From assembly GCF_018129985.1 (NCBI RefSeq), contig NZ_JAFCKT010000010.1, forward strand, positions 1 through 64,000: a stretch of DNA of 64,000 bases. The letters run 5' to 3'. Positions 8,301 to 15,724 of the stretch are shown piece after piece. This stretch comes from Bradyrhizobium sp. SZCCT0148 (GTDB lineage Bacteria; Pseudomonadota; Alphaproteobacteria; Rhizobiales; Xanthobacteraceae). Position numbers and translations under genes: made by a program. Every line of letters begins with the position of its first letter. The stretch's first letter is position 1. The notes under the pieces were generated by a model. That model was not told the DNA's origin. It saw only the letters and a program-made list of their open reading frames with translations, and ran no database searches.

Positions 8301-8755
8301 CGTCAGTTGCACGCAACGACGTCCTGCTTCAGACGAAGGGGCTCGGCTACAACCAGCCCGGCGGTCACGTCGGTCTGGCCACTGGCGAGACCAGGATGGC
8401 CAACGGTCGCCTTCAGGTGAAGATGCGCGCCGGCAACGACAACGACTCGGTGCGCGAGCGCTGGATCGATGCAGACAAGAACCTGATGGTTCGTCGCGGC
8501 AACCCGCTTACGGGCAATGTGCCGGCAGGCGTCACCAGTCAGGTGCCTCCGACGAGTATGATTCAGAAAGTGCCGAACATTCCGCCTCCGTCTCCGGGCG
8601 TTGGTGGTGGCATGATGCGCGGCGGCTTCGGCCCCACGCAGATCCACATCAACGGCAGCAGCCACGATCCGGAAGCTCTGGCAACGCTGGTGCAGCGTCG
8701 CGTCGATGAGTCGATGAACTGGCGCACCCACGACAGCGAGTCCGAGTACACCTAG
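5309..8755 (+). CDS. Phage tail tape-measure protein with two lytic modules
   Basis: An 1148-residue protein starting at GTG. Residues 1-140 are helical and coiled-coil rich. Residues about 140-170 and 560-650 contain hydrophobic Ala/Gly/Leu segments like those of tape-measure proteins that insert into the host membrane. At about 790-905 is a lysozyme- or glucosaminidase-like module, with SLLAGVIAHETGNG placing a candidate catalytic Glu at 829, then NPGGI. At about 935-1030 is a CHAP/NlpC-P60-like module with WCARFVN (Cys964) and GGHVGLA (His1020). In a siphophage this protein sets tail length and opens the peptidoglycan during DNA entry. What is odd is that no other head or tail gene lies near it. 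Confidence 0.82.
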   Translation: MSDSINVRATLVATNEMSPAIRRVIADIEKLKAAAKSFSASFSNVGRAGMDSMAGFDRTIKAAAAQMRGLSNVSKSSARNYAADWDRATSKRLSDARRMYQSLERMEAGYQRQLERRMAAERRASLASASSSRGVARLPAPSIRSMAIGAGIAGAGVGSALKKRMEVQAAEVRAQMFGDLTAADVASLRKGFADKAGIKFGVGTTKVIDAAVEGLKAGIAKDVAGEFADLALKAQAGLDVDTQGVGKLLGRLATQMPWSKDRFSKILNSVAVANNATAADGNEIIEAMRRSLSALATTKMTPEQLAALDATGISLGVQPFKMGTFVSFLTSQIAGAGSAHGQQANDLSSAANALGFGGRSAMSEAMRDRPMETIYKILDNLAKMPEALRTKVAKQIGGREWMDELLTLVLGRDKLTDVLKDIEGKPGFLDKTALQKIRSMQGRWASVAAAFGLVWEEVGAGFEKWFDQISDAFIGLADSFNFDSIKQHVDALVDGLREGFGLKDWGEAITSLAKNFSASTIAKWRDFGKGVAEGIRELASGLKVAFSALGFLAGKNPADAKEMGNLVAKLTGLTVALAVMSPLLSVLSAITLGLTGLGTALGLIGGSAVAMRVLAFLARLTNPAAAAAAMGDGRPDNHVEDLKGLQDVYREERQKNKALGLDREARQKLRRLQNYKPSGDPMFQPSGYPTGQDLADNLKKFTGKVERAAFINGGNVTRAIYTGGRYDLITAGGGGGGARSFMGGVPALPTNKAGTALPGSVLGSGGIIKRSSIPNFSGTGGSMADGLSRSAFERKFANTPLAGKYDQIVAAAKANNISPSLLAGVIAHETGNGVVLSGNNPGGIMDPTTGFAKKMKFAGLDDGISKTAQTVAKNYRGAGGDVDKMGGFYAPRGAANDPNGLNGGWPAGVRKNMDQLSGSSTGSAGSGDALSWTDKFMGMNEYTNTKVLASALGGDVRGKSNAWCARFVNKALESAGGKGTGSAVANSFQKWGTGVDAASVARNDVLLQTKGLGYNQPGGHVGLATGETRMANGRLQVKMRAGNDNDSVRERWIDADKNLMVRRGNPLTGNVPAGVTSQVPPTSMIQKVPNIPPPSPGVGGGMMRGGFGPTQIHINGSSHDPEALATLVQRRVDESMNWRTHDSESEYT

Positions 8756-8773
8756 GCACTCGCATGCATGATG

Positions 8774-8803
8774 ATCCCGGGCCCCACACGCGGGGTCCGG
8801 GAT
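8774..8803 (+). terminator. Hairpin terminator after the tape-measure gene
   Basis: ATCCCGG (8774-8780) pairs with CCGGGAT (8797-8803), extended by an inner CCCC/GGGG pair. It begins 19 bases after the stop codon. The following T-run is poor (TCTACC), so termination may be partial. Confidence 0.5.
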
Positions 8804-8862
8804 TCTACCGGGAAAATGCAAATTGGAGCCTAACCCACTGATTGCAGGCCCATATGTTGCAC

Positions 8863-8886
8863 GGTTTGCACGAATGCAAGCAAACC
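8863..8886. promoter_or_regulatory. Operator-like inverted repeat
   Basis: GGTTTGC at 8863-8869 faces GCAAACC-like bases ending at 8886 (GGTTTG and CAAACC are the exact arms), and the flanks contain several more TGCAA words. It lies upstream of the two small regulator-like genes at 8981 and 9205 and could be the binding site of an island regulator. Confidence 0.4.
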
Positions 8887-8980
8887 GCAGAAATGCAAAC
8901 AAAACAACAACTTGATGCCAGATACAAAATCAGATCAGGTGACGCGGAATCAGGTTTCGATCTCATCACAGGGGCTAAAA

Positions 8981-9205
8981 ATGCGGATTACCTACCGAAA
9001 TTTTCTCATCACCACACACGATGACGGTCGTTATGTCGCGCTCGACAAGAGCGAGCCGGACGCCTTCAAGATGCTCTCTGCCGACCTGCGGCGCATTTAC
9101 AACGCCATCGACGGTCTGTGGTCTGCTCTCGCTGATGCTGCCGCGCCGCCGTCGATGATGCTCGGCCAGGGCGAAGTTGATCTTGATGCGATCGGTGTTC
9201 ATTGA
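8981..9205 (+). CDS. Hypothetical small island protein
   Basis: A 74-residue protein. The ATG at 8981 is chosen because AGGGG stands about eight bases upstream; longer open frames upstream have no such site. The sequence (MRITYRNFLITTHDDGRYVALDKSE, then ADLRRIYNAIDGLWSAL) suggests a short beta region and one amphipathic helix. I do not recognise it. It overlaps the next gene as TGATG and is probably co-translated with it. Confidence 0.55.
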   Translation: MRITYRNFLITTHDDGRYVALDKSEPDAFKMLSADLRRIYNAIDGLWSALADAAAPPSMMLGQGEVDLDAIGVH

Positions 9206-9645
9206 TGCATCCGACCGAACAAGAAATCTGGAATTTGCTCCGACTGCTCTCGAAGATCGACGATGGAGAGGGCGCAGCCTTGGCCAACGCTGCAGCGGAA
9301 AACTTACGCTGCCTAGTCGAGACTGGCATCTTCGGCTCTCTGGCCGGCCTACCGCGGGCACTCATGGAGGTCATCGCCAACGATCCAGCGATGAAGGAGT
9401 CAGATCGCAGAGTCGCTAAGGTGCTGCTGAGCGCATGTGATCCTGTGGACGGCTACGTCAGCCTGTCGAAGCAGCAGATCAGTATCCGGACAGGCTTCAG
9501 CACGTCCAAAGCCCGGATCGCGCTGAGGCGACTCGTAGGGGCCGGATATTTCATTGCCGTTTCCCCAACCAAATGGGAGCACAGCAATGGGGACTCGGCG
9601 ATCAAACACCGGCCCAACTTTGAAATGCTGGAGGCCGCCTCCTGA
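9205..9645 (+). CDS. Winged-helix protein, putative regulator
   Basis: A 146-residue soluble protein whose ATG overlaps the preceding stop. Residues about 80-115 (YVSLSKQQISIRTGFSTSKARIALRRLVGAGYFIAV) form a helix-turn-helix with a wing-like end, of the type found in phage replication and regulatory proteins that read 'first define condition, then bind DNA'. The N-terminal half is helical. It could repress the island or take part in its replication; the sequence alone does not decide. A strong terminator follows at 9677. Confidence 0.58.
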   Translation: MHPTEQEIWNLLRLLSKIDDGEGAALANAAAENLRCLVETGIFGSLAGLPRALMEVIANDPAMKESDRRVAKVLLSACDPVDGYVSLSKQQISIRTGFSTSKARIALRRLVGAGYFIAVSPTKWEHSNGDSAIKHRPNFEMLEAAS

Positions 9646-9676
9646 TTGAGTCCCTATTCCATCTCACATCAACGCA

Positions 9677-9708
9677 AGCCCCTGATCGATCTGGTCAGGG
9701 GCTATTTC
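9677..9708 (+). terminator. Intrinsic terminator
   Basis: AGCCCCTGA (9677-9685) pairs perfectly with TCAGGGGCT (9695-9703), and ATTTCT follows. It sits 32 bases after the winged-helix gene and separates it from the AlpA-like gene. Confidence 0.72.
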
Positions 9709-9734
9709 TACGTCTGAAAAAGGAAGCCTAGATC

Positions 9735-9938
9735 ATGAACGACAACCACCAGACACCTCGCAAAATGCTCAATCTCAAGCAAGTGCTGGAGATCGTACCT
9801 TTCAGCCGAGCAACGCTCTATCGGGAGATGGATGAAGGTCGTTTTCCGAAGGCTCGCGAGATCGCGCCGCGCCGCATCGCGTGGTACGAGGATGACTTGA
9901 CGGTTTGGCAGCTCACTCTCGACCGAGACGTCGCGTGA
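9735..9938 (+). CDS. AlpA-family DNA-binding protein (excisionase-like)
   Basis: A 67-residue protein with AAGGAAG before its ATG. It matches the AlpA/MerR-like fold throughout: MLNLKQVLEIVPFSRATLYREMDEGRFPKAREI, then RRIAWYEDDLTVW. The typical FSRATLY recognition helix and the basic wing are both present. AlpA proteins activate integrase genes or act as recombination directionality factors in P4-like islands and satellites. Here it is about 9.3 kb from the recombinase remnant and tail-to-tail with the ABC-ATPase gene. A role in excision of this island is inferred. Confidence 0.82.
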   Translation: MNDNHQTPRKMLNLKQVLEIVPFSRATLYREMDEGRFPKAREIAPRRIAWYEDDLTVWQLTLDRDVA

Positions 9939-9957
9939 GCGGAGCGTCCGTTCTATC

Positions 9958-12555
9958 TCACTTCTTCCGTCGCCTTCGGATAGCGTCGACCCAATTCTCA
10001 AGGGCCTCTATGTCACCCTTCAATTCTCCCGGCTCGGGCACGGGAGCCCGTGCCGCCGCTGCTTGATCATGACCAGTCAGCCATCTCGAACACTTCGCCA
10101 TCGCCGCATCCAATTCTCGACAATCCTCCGCGGTGACGTCGGCAACCATGGCGACCTGCTGTGTTTGAATGCTGGGACGGAAACGCTCAACGATTCCGCC
10201 GAGGAGAACTTCCTCAAGCGCACGCTCCCATGCCTCTCGCAGCAGCCCGTACGCGTGCTTTGCGTCTTTCTCGTAGGCGTCCTGATGGCCATTACGATAG
10301 AGCTTGTCGGCAGCCTGGTGAGCGTTCTTAAGGTATCCGATCTTCTTTTTGACCGGCATCGCGACCCATGGCAACTCTTCAACACACACGCCAGCTCCCT
10401 TGGAGAGCTGTCTTATATGTTGATCTAATTGCCCGACTTTTAATTCTTCGGCGATCTGCTTGAGAAAGAGCAAGAACACCACGTCATGCGTGAACACAAT
10501 TACCTGCCGGACCTCCGATTCCTGCACCAGTCGCCGAGCGACGCTCTCACGCCATCTGTAATCCAGCGATGAAACAGGATCATCGAACACGATGCCTGAC
10601 GGATCATCGGCTGTACTAAGCTCAGCGAAGAAGGCCGCTATCGAGAGACAACGCTGCTCTCCTTCGCTCACTACTTTCGGCAATTCCACGCCGGGGGCGC
10701 GCGTTAGTGCCAGCTTGTGATATAGAACACCGTCGGATCCACCGGCCTCTCGAAGCTCGACCTCGACGTGCCGGAAATTTAACTTCGTAAGCTCGTCTCG
10801 AAAGCTTTCTTTTAGTTTGTGAGAAACTACCGTTTTGGTGACGGTCGTACTTTTTTGAGTGATCGCCTGCGTCTTTGTCTCATCAATAGCTAAGCCGTAA
10901 GCGGCATATTTCTTCTTGCGTTCAATCTCGTCCAGCACCGTTTGCAGATGCTTTGCAAGCAGCTTGCGGGCGCGAAGCTCCTTCACCTCAGCGCTCATTT
11001 TTTCTTTCAGTTCACCGGTTCTAGCATCATGAAGCGCCTCGATCCGCGACTGAAGCTGCTCTGTCAAAGCACTGGCTTTGTCAGCAATGTTCACCAAGTC
11101 CGGACAATCGTCGGCAAGTGGCTCGTCCTTAGTTAACCCCAGAACCACCGCTGTCCGGCGTCGCTCGTTTGTAGCGAGGCCAGCTGAAATGGCGTCGGCC
11201 AACGGACGATGATCGATCCGGATTTCGTTGAGCAGGTCGTCAACCGCTTCCGTACCAATTTTGATATCGACGAACCCCTTCCTTAGCTGCGTGAACCGTT
11301 CCCTAAGCCCTCGCAATTCCTTTTCGGAACTTGACGTTACAAACGCCTCGAATTGTCTAAGCCTGTGGCTCGCTGCGTGACCGAGGTCCTGCTGGCACAA
11401 CACACACCGAGCCCCGTCTTCAACCACAGGAAATGTCTGTCCGGGATAGGCGCTCTCATTAGAGAATTCTCGCGCCGCTTCCCAGAGCGCGGTCCAAGTT
11501 TCAGAGCCAGTTCCTGTCAGCATATCGACGGGGAAAGTCGCCTCGCGGAGCCGCCTTGCATCTTCGCGTTTACGCTGGCCATCTGTCCGAACCGCGAACA
11601 CGTCGGCTACAGCTTTCGCTGATAAGACGGACTCGATCTCGTTCAGCTGTCGTACAAGCGCTTGGACCCGGCCCGCGCGTACACTGAGTTGCTGGGCCAG
11701 CTTCTCTGGATCGTTGGCTTGCAGATCGACCAGTGACTTCTCCAGCAAGGTAAGTCGCGCTTCTTCCTCGGGAGACAGTCGCGCCAGAGCCTGGGCTGCC
11801 TCCGGATTGGTAAGCGAGCTAATACTCGCCAGAAGCTTGGCAACGGCTGTGCCATCCGGAATTTGTGGCTGCACAGCACTCAATGCGTTCGATGCCAGCG
11901 CGCGCTGTTCGGCTTCGAGGTTGGCGCGAATAGCCTTGCAAGCCTTCACGAGCTTGTCGAACAAGTCGAGTCCGAATGGCCGAAAGGCAACGTCCGTTTT
12001 TTCGGTCAAGTAGACCGCGGCAGATTGCGTATCGAAGACGCTTACCCTGGAAATGGATTCGTCCTCATCGGATCCGGTCCATTCGCGCGTCTCAGGCTCG
12101 GCTCCAACCCGGTATTTGATCGACACTCCGACCGAAGGTGGCGCTCCGCCGGAGATAACGTTTCCTAAGATTTTCTCTTGGCCTCGCGCGCGGCAAGCGC
12201 TCTTGAGTATTCGGGTGTAACCTGTCTTGCCAGCAGCATTGTCACCGTAGACTACCGTGAGGTGGGGACCAAAGCTAAGTGTTTGGTCCTCGGCAAGCGC
12301 GTTCACACCACGCTGATGAAAGATAGACACGAGCGATGCCGGAGCAGCGCCAGCCGCCATGGCCGGCACATCATCTTGTGTGAGCGGTGCAATTTCAGTT
12401 TGTTCGGCGAGCCCGTATGAGCTTTTGCAAATAGTTGTCAGGAAATCGATGTCATCCTCGGAGAGTTCGCCATTTCGTACAAGGCGGCGCAGAGCGTCCC
12501 GTTGCCAAGCCGGGCGCTCATACGACCATTCAAGTATTTCTTGGATCACAGTCAA
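9958..12555 (-). CDS. SMC/Rad50-like ABC ATPase, PrrC/RloC-like
   Basis: A large defence-type ATPase. The TTG at 12555 is preferred (AGGAAA six bases upstream), giving 865 residues; a TTG at 12615 is possible. Residues 1-80 form a helical domain (ERPAWQRDALRRLV). Walker A GDNAAGKT lies at about 104-111. A long coiled coil is broken by CVLC at about 384-387, like a Rad50 zinc hook. The ABC signature SEGEQR (about 630), Walker B FDDPVSSLD (about 650) and the FTHD loop (about 687) complete the ATPase. The all-helical C-terminus has RWLTGH near 823-828, an R-x4-H arrangement as in HEPN ribonucleases. PrrC and RloC, which have this architecture, cut tRNA anticodons when phages block restriction. 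A type I restriction operon lies in the same island. The nuclease assignment is inference. Confidence 0.72.
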   Translation of the reverse strand: MTVIQEILEWSYERPAWQRDALRRLVRNGELSEDDIDFLTTICKSSYGLAEQTEIAPLTQDDVPAMAAGAAPASLVSIFHQRGVNALAEDQTLSFGPHLTVVYGDNAAGKTGYTRILKSACRARGQEKILGNVISGGAPPSVGVSIKYRVGAEPETREWTGSDEDESISRVSVFDTQSAAVYLTEKTDVAFRPFGLDLFDKLVKACKAIRANLEAEQRALASNALSAVQPQIPDGTAVAKLLASISSLTNPEAAQALARLSPEEEARLTLLEKSLVDLQANDPEKLAQQLSVRAGRVQALVRQLNEIESVLSAKAVADVFAVRTDGQRKREDARRLREATFPVDMLTGTGSETWTALWEAAREFSNESAYPGQTFPVVEDGARCVLCQQDLGHAASHRLRQFEAFVTSSSEKELRGLRERFTQLRKGFVDIKIGTEAVDDLLNEIRIDHRPLADAISAGLATNERRRTAVVLGLTKDEPLADDCPDLVNIADKASALTEQLQSRIEALHDARTGELKEKMSAEVKELRARKLLAKHLQTVLDEIERKKKYAAYGLAIDETKTQAITQKSTTVTKTVVSHKLKESFRDELTKLNFRHVEVELREAGGSDGVLYHKLALTRAPGVELPKVVSEGEQRCLSIAAFFAELSTADDPSGIVFDDPVSSLDYRWRESVARRLVQESEVRQVIVFTHDVVFLLFLKQIAEELKVGQLDQHIRQLSKGAGVCVEELPWVAMPVKKKIGYLKNAHQAADKLYRNGHQDAYEKDAKHAYGLLREAWERALEEVLLGGIVERFRPSIQTQQVAMVADVTAEDCRELDAAMAKCSRWLTGHDQAAAARAPVPEPGELKGDIEALENWVDAIRRRRKK

Positions 12556-12690
12556 AGCGGATTTCCTACCTCCAAAGATACCCTTTAGGTTGCACAACCA
12601 AATTAGCTGGGTCAATTAGTCTCTAGCCGAGTCGGGCGGGCAAGGACCAATGGCGCGGCACCAGGCCTTCGGAAATGGAAACCACTATCA

Positions 12691-13698
12691 GTGAGCAATG
12701 AGAAGAAAGGAACGGCAGCACGTAAGCACCACTACGTGCCGCAATTCTACTTGCGGGGTTTTACCGACAAGAGTGGGCAGCTTCTTGCAACTGATCGCGC
12801 GAGCGGGAAGACGTTCCGTACTGACCCTAAGAACGTAGCCGCTCAGCGCGACTTCAATACGGTAACCATCGAGGGTATCGATCCTCAAGCTGTCGAAAAG
12901 GGGCTTGCCGAATTCGAGGGCAAGGTTGCACCCGCGCTAGAGAGAATAAAGGCGTCGGCATCCCTGTCAGTTAAAGCAGATCGGGAGCTGTTGATGAGCC
13001 TCATCTGCGGCTTGGCGATTAGAAATCCTCGTCAACGGACCACAATAAACGACTTCGTCGGCGAGATCGCTCAGGCCGCCGCAGAAATGGCTTTGGCAAC
13101 CAAAGAGAGATGGGACAGTCAAGTCGCCCAAATGAAAGCCGCCGGCGCGTGGGATGAAAGCACCAATGTAACTTTCGAAGATATGCAGAAATTCGTAAAG
13201 GAGCGAAACTACAAGATTGAGGTAGCCAAAGAGTTCAACATCGGAGTTGAAATCGAACAGCACGAACGACTGCTCGAACACGTCGCGGCACGCAGATGGC
13301 AGATCGTCAAAGCGAAAGCCGGTACTGGCGGTTTTGTCACAACGGACGTGCCGGTATGTCTTCGTTGGTCAGACGATGCGGATCACGGCATGTTTGGCCC
13401 GGGCTTCGGTGTATCTGGAACGCGGGTCATCTTTCCCCTTTCGAGCGACCTAGCAATGATGGGGAGCTTCGAGGGCCAAGAGAACACCGTTGAAGCTGAC
13501 GTATTTACAGTTGGAAGCATCAATTCCGTCATCATCAGTAACGCCCGAAATCAAGTATACTCTCGGGATCATAATTTCAGCTACATGCGGCCATTTCCCA
13601 AAGAGATCGGGAGTGGCGCGACTCTCGGTCAAGACGAGACATTCTTAGCAGCCGGAAAGCCTAAAGACGAAAACGTTGTCCAGCTGCGAAGCAAGTAG
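12691..13698 (+). CDS. DUF4238 family protein
   Basis: A 335-residue protein starting at GTG, divergent from the ABC-ATPase gene with about 135 bases between them. ARKHHYVPQFYLRGF near the N-terminus is the hallmark of DUF4238, followed by a Phe/Asp-rich region (DFNTVT), helical segments and VTTDVPVCLR near residue 215. The molecular function of the family is not established. Members are often found singly in accessory regions and near defence genes. No signal or membrane segment is visible. Its place between the PrrC/RloC-like and HNH-like genes makes a defence role plausible but unproven. Confidence 0.75.
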   Translation: MSNEKKGTAARKHHYVPQFYLRGFTDKSGQLLATDRASGKTFRTDPKNVAAQRDFNTVTIEGIDPQAVEKGLAEFEGKVAPALERIKASASLSVKADRELLMSLICGLAIRNPRQRTTINDFVGEIAQAAAEMALATKERWDSQVAQMKAAGAWDESTNVTFEDMQKFVKERNYKIEVAKEFNIGVEIEQHERLLEHVAARRWQIVKAKAGTGGFVTTDVPVCLRWSDDADHGMFGPGFGVSGTRVIFPLSSDLAMMGSFEGQENTVEADVFTVGSINSVIISNARNQVYSRDHNFSYMRPFPKEIGSGATLGQDETFLAAGKPKDENVVQLRSK

Positions 13699-13737
13699 CT
13701 CATTGCGCGCTTGGGTGGGCGAGATCCAGGGGCCGCC

Positions 13738-14712
13738 CTAACGGATATCGACTTCTCGAACCAGCTCGATCAGTTGGCGAAACTGGCCATCATCGCCGTC
13801 ACTCTTCCAGCGGTTAACAAATTGGCACACTATCTGAAGATTGCCGATCTCGTAGTGGCCATTACTGTCGATCCGATCCAGGGAGCAAAGCAATTCTTTG
13901 TCGTCTTCGTCTCCATGAAATTGAAGTTGGAGGCCTGTAATCGCGCAGAGACCCTCTTGCGCCTCAAGTAAGGCAGCCAAGTAAGTCTCAAGCTGATTTT
14001 CCGGAATGCGAAGTTCCTTATTCTTGACTGTTCGTAGCACTTGCTGACCGTTCGATCTGGCTACGGTCCCCTTCGCCATCATCGCCATGTATGCGATCGA
14101 TTTCTGACGCGCGTTGAACGTAATTCCCGGGTTCACCCTTCTCCGACTTGCCTTGACTTGCCACTCCCGAAGATCGTGCCAAGGAGATAAATCGCCACCT
14201 TCAATCAATGTCTGTGCATATTCGGCATTGGAGGGCTTGAGTTGTTGCAGCGTACCTTCTGTAAAGAGGAACTCTCGCGCCCGAGGATGAAGTCCACTCC
14301 AATCAAGTCTGTTGCCCCGGCGATTTTTGTTCGACCAAGCTTCACAAGCCTTATGGCAGATGATCACGTCACGATGATTTCCAACAGGTTCTTTCAATTT
14401 TTCGAACATTGGAGCTTCCGCAAGCGAAGTTGTCCACCACAACCTATCCTTTTCTCTGTGGATCCAGACATCGCCTGCGCTTTCAACGATCGTGGTCATC
14501 AGATTAAACCAACGGGACGCGACAGGGCGTGTCGGAGTTATTCCTGCAGCTGTCTTGTCATTCTTCATCCGGTTTTGGATGTAGTTTTCGCGATCACCGA
14601 CTTCCCAGAAGCCCTGCACTGACACGTCGTTCATCGTGGCGATTGTGCTTCGCGATAGACACTCTGGCCAAGCATAATTCTCACGACCAAAGTTGGCGAT
14701 AAACACCTTCAT
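13738..14712 (-). CDS. HNH-like nuclease protein with unknown sensor domain
   Basis: A 324-residue protein convergent with the DUF4238 gene, stops about 39 bases apart. The last 70 residues form an HNH/His-Me-like module: LCAITGLQL at 255-263, SLDRID ending at 282, His286, GNLQ with Asn291 and VNRWK with Asn300. The N-terminal 110 residues (ANFGRENYAWPEC, GDRENYI, ASRWFNL, GDVWIHREKDRLWW) look like a separate globular domain that I cannot name. It recalls PUA/EVE-type readers of modified bases in length and aromatic content. A sensor plus HNH plan fits a type IV restriction or abortive-infection effector. The zinc-binding cysteines of classic HNH enzymes are only partly present. Confidence 0.65.
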   Translation of the reverse strand: MKVFIANFGRENYAWPECLSRSTIATMNDVSVQGFWEVGDRENYIQNRMKNDKTAAGITPTRPVASRWFNLMTTIVESAGDVWIHREKDRLWWTTSLAEAPMFEKLKEPVGNHRDVIICHKACEAWSNKNRRGNRLDWSGLHPRAREFLFTEGTLQQLKPSNAEYAQTLIEGGDLSPWHDLREWQVKASRRRVNPGITFNARQKSIAYMAMMAKGTVARSNGQQVLRTVKNKELRIPENQLETYLAALLEAQEGLCAITGLQLQFHGDEDDKELLCSLDRIDSNGHYEIGNLQIVCQFVNRWKSDGDDGQFRQLIELVREVDIR

Positions 14713-14806
14713 GCTAGTCTCTTGGCTCCCTTTGGTTCGATCGAATACCTCGCCCGGTGTCCCACTCTAATCTGACAGTCGAACGCCTTCTGCTTGGCGA
14801 GGAAAG

Positions 14807-15568
14807 CTAGGACGCGGACTCATTAAGGCGCAGCCATAGCCTGATTGACGCAAGTTGAACGAATGCCAGGTAGTTGGCGGCAAGCCTGTCGTAGCGCGTC
14901 GCCACCCGACGACATTGTTTGATCCTGTTGAAGAACCGCTCGACCTGGTTGCGAGCACGATAGAGATAGGGGCTGAAGCAGATCGGATCGCTGCGATTGC
15001 TTTTCGGCGGGATGTTGGCCCACGCGCCCTTCTTCATGGCAAGCTCCCGGATCCAGTCCGCATCATACCCACGGTCGGCAAGCAGCATTGACCCGGATTT
15101 TAGACGAGACAGAAGTTTTCCGGCGAGTCGAACGTCATGGGCCTCGCCCGGGCTCAGCGCCAGCCGTATCGGCAGACCATTGCCATCGACTACCGCATGG
15201 ATTTTGCTCGTCAAGCCGCCGCGCGACCTTCCCATCGATTGGCGCTGGTTCCTTGTGATGCAGGCTCCATGCTGATGCACGCGGACAATGGAGGTGTCGA
15301 TCATCTGGACAGCGGCATCATGGGCAGTGGCAAGCGCTTCTATGATACGGCCCCAAACACCGGCCCGCCGCCACCTAACGAAGCGGTTGTAGCAAGTGGT
15401 GTATGGGCCAAACGCCGTCGGCAGATCACGCCAGGGTGCTCCTGATCGGAGGACCCAGAAGATGCCATTCAGGACCCGTCTGTCGTTCACCCGAGGAACG
15501 CCACGCGGCTTGTTCGGTAGCATCGGCTTAATGGCGGTCCATTCATGGTCGGCGAGTTCGTAGCGCAT
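14807..15568 (-). CDS. IS5-family transposase
   Basis: A DDE transposase of the IS5 family (IS427/IS1031-like), 253 residues from MRYELADHEW. The frame stays open to 15601, but IS5 relatives begin at this Met. The N-terminal insertion-type domain has RRVLNGIFWVLRSGAPWRDLP. The catalytic motifs are present: IDTSIVRVHQHG (first Asp), LLADRGYDAD (second Asp) and RNQVERFFNRIKQCRRVATRYD (Glu with the downstream Arg/Tyr set). The gene is full length in one frame, so the element may still be active. It separates the defence-like block from the metabolic cassette. Confidence 0.93.
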   Translation of the reverse strand: MRYELADHEWTAIKPMLPNKPRGVPRVNDRRVLNGIFWVLRSGAPWRDLPTAFGPYTTCYNRFVRWRRAGVWGRIIEALATAHDAAVQMIDTSIVRVHQHGACITRNQRQSMGRSRGGLTSKIHAVVDGNGLPIRLALSPGEAHDVRLAGKLLSRLKSGSMLLADRGYDADWIRELAMKKGAWANIPPKSNRSDPICFSPYLYRARNQVERFFNRIKQCRRVATRYDRLAANYLAFVQLASIRLWLRLNESAS

Positions 15569-15600
15569 GATTCGAGCCCCCAGTTCGGGAGTTTGAATCA
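14807..15600 (-). mobile_element. IS5-family insertion sequence, ends approximate
   Basis: The single transposase gene marks an insertion sequence of roughly 0.8 kb. I could not fix its terminal repeats. GACTCA at 14817-14822 and TGAATC at 15594-15599 form a 5-of-6 inverted pair near both ends, but the first lies inside the last codons of the transposase, so the true ends may be a little further out. Confidence 0.5.
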
Positions 15601-15724
15601 CGGCAGCCCGGCCAAACGCAACGCTCCTGGCCCGCTCTTGGCACGGCGCTTACGGACAGGAGCGGACATCAACCAGTCCTCTATCTCTGCCAAATGGGTC
15701 GAAAATGACCCCAAGCGGACATAT

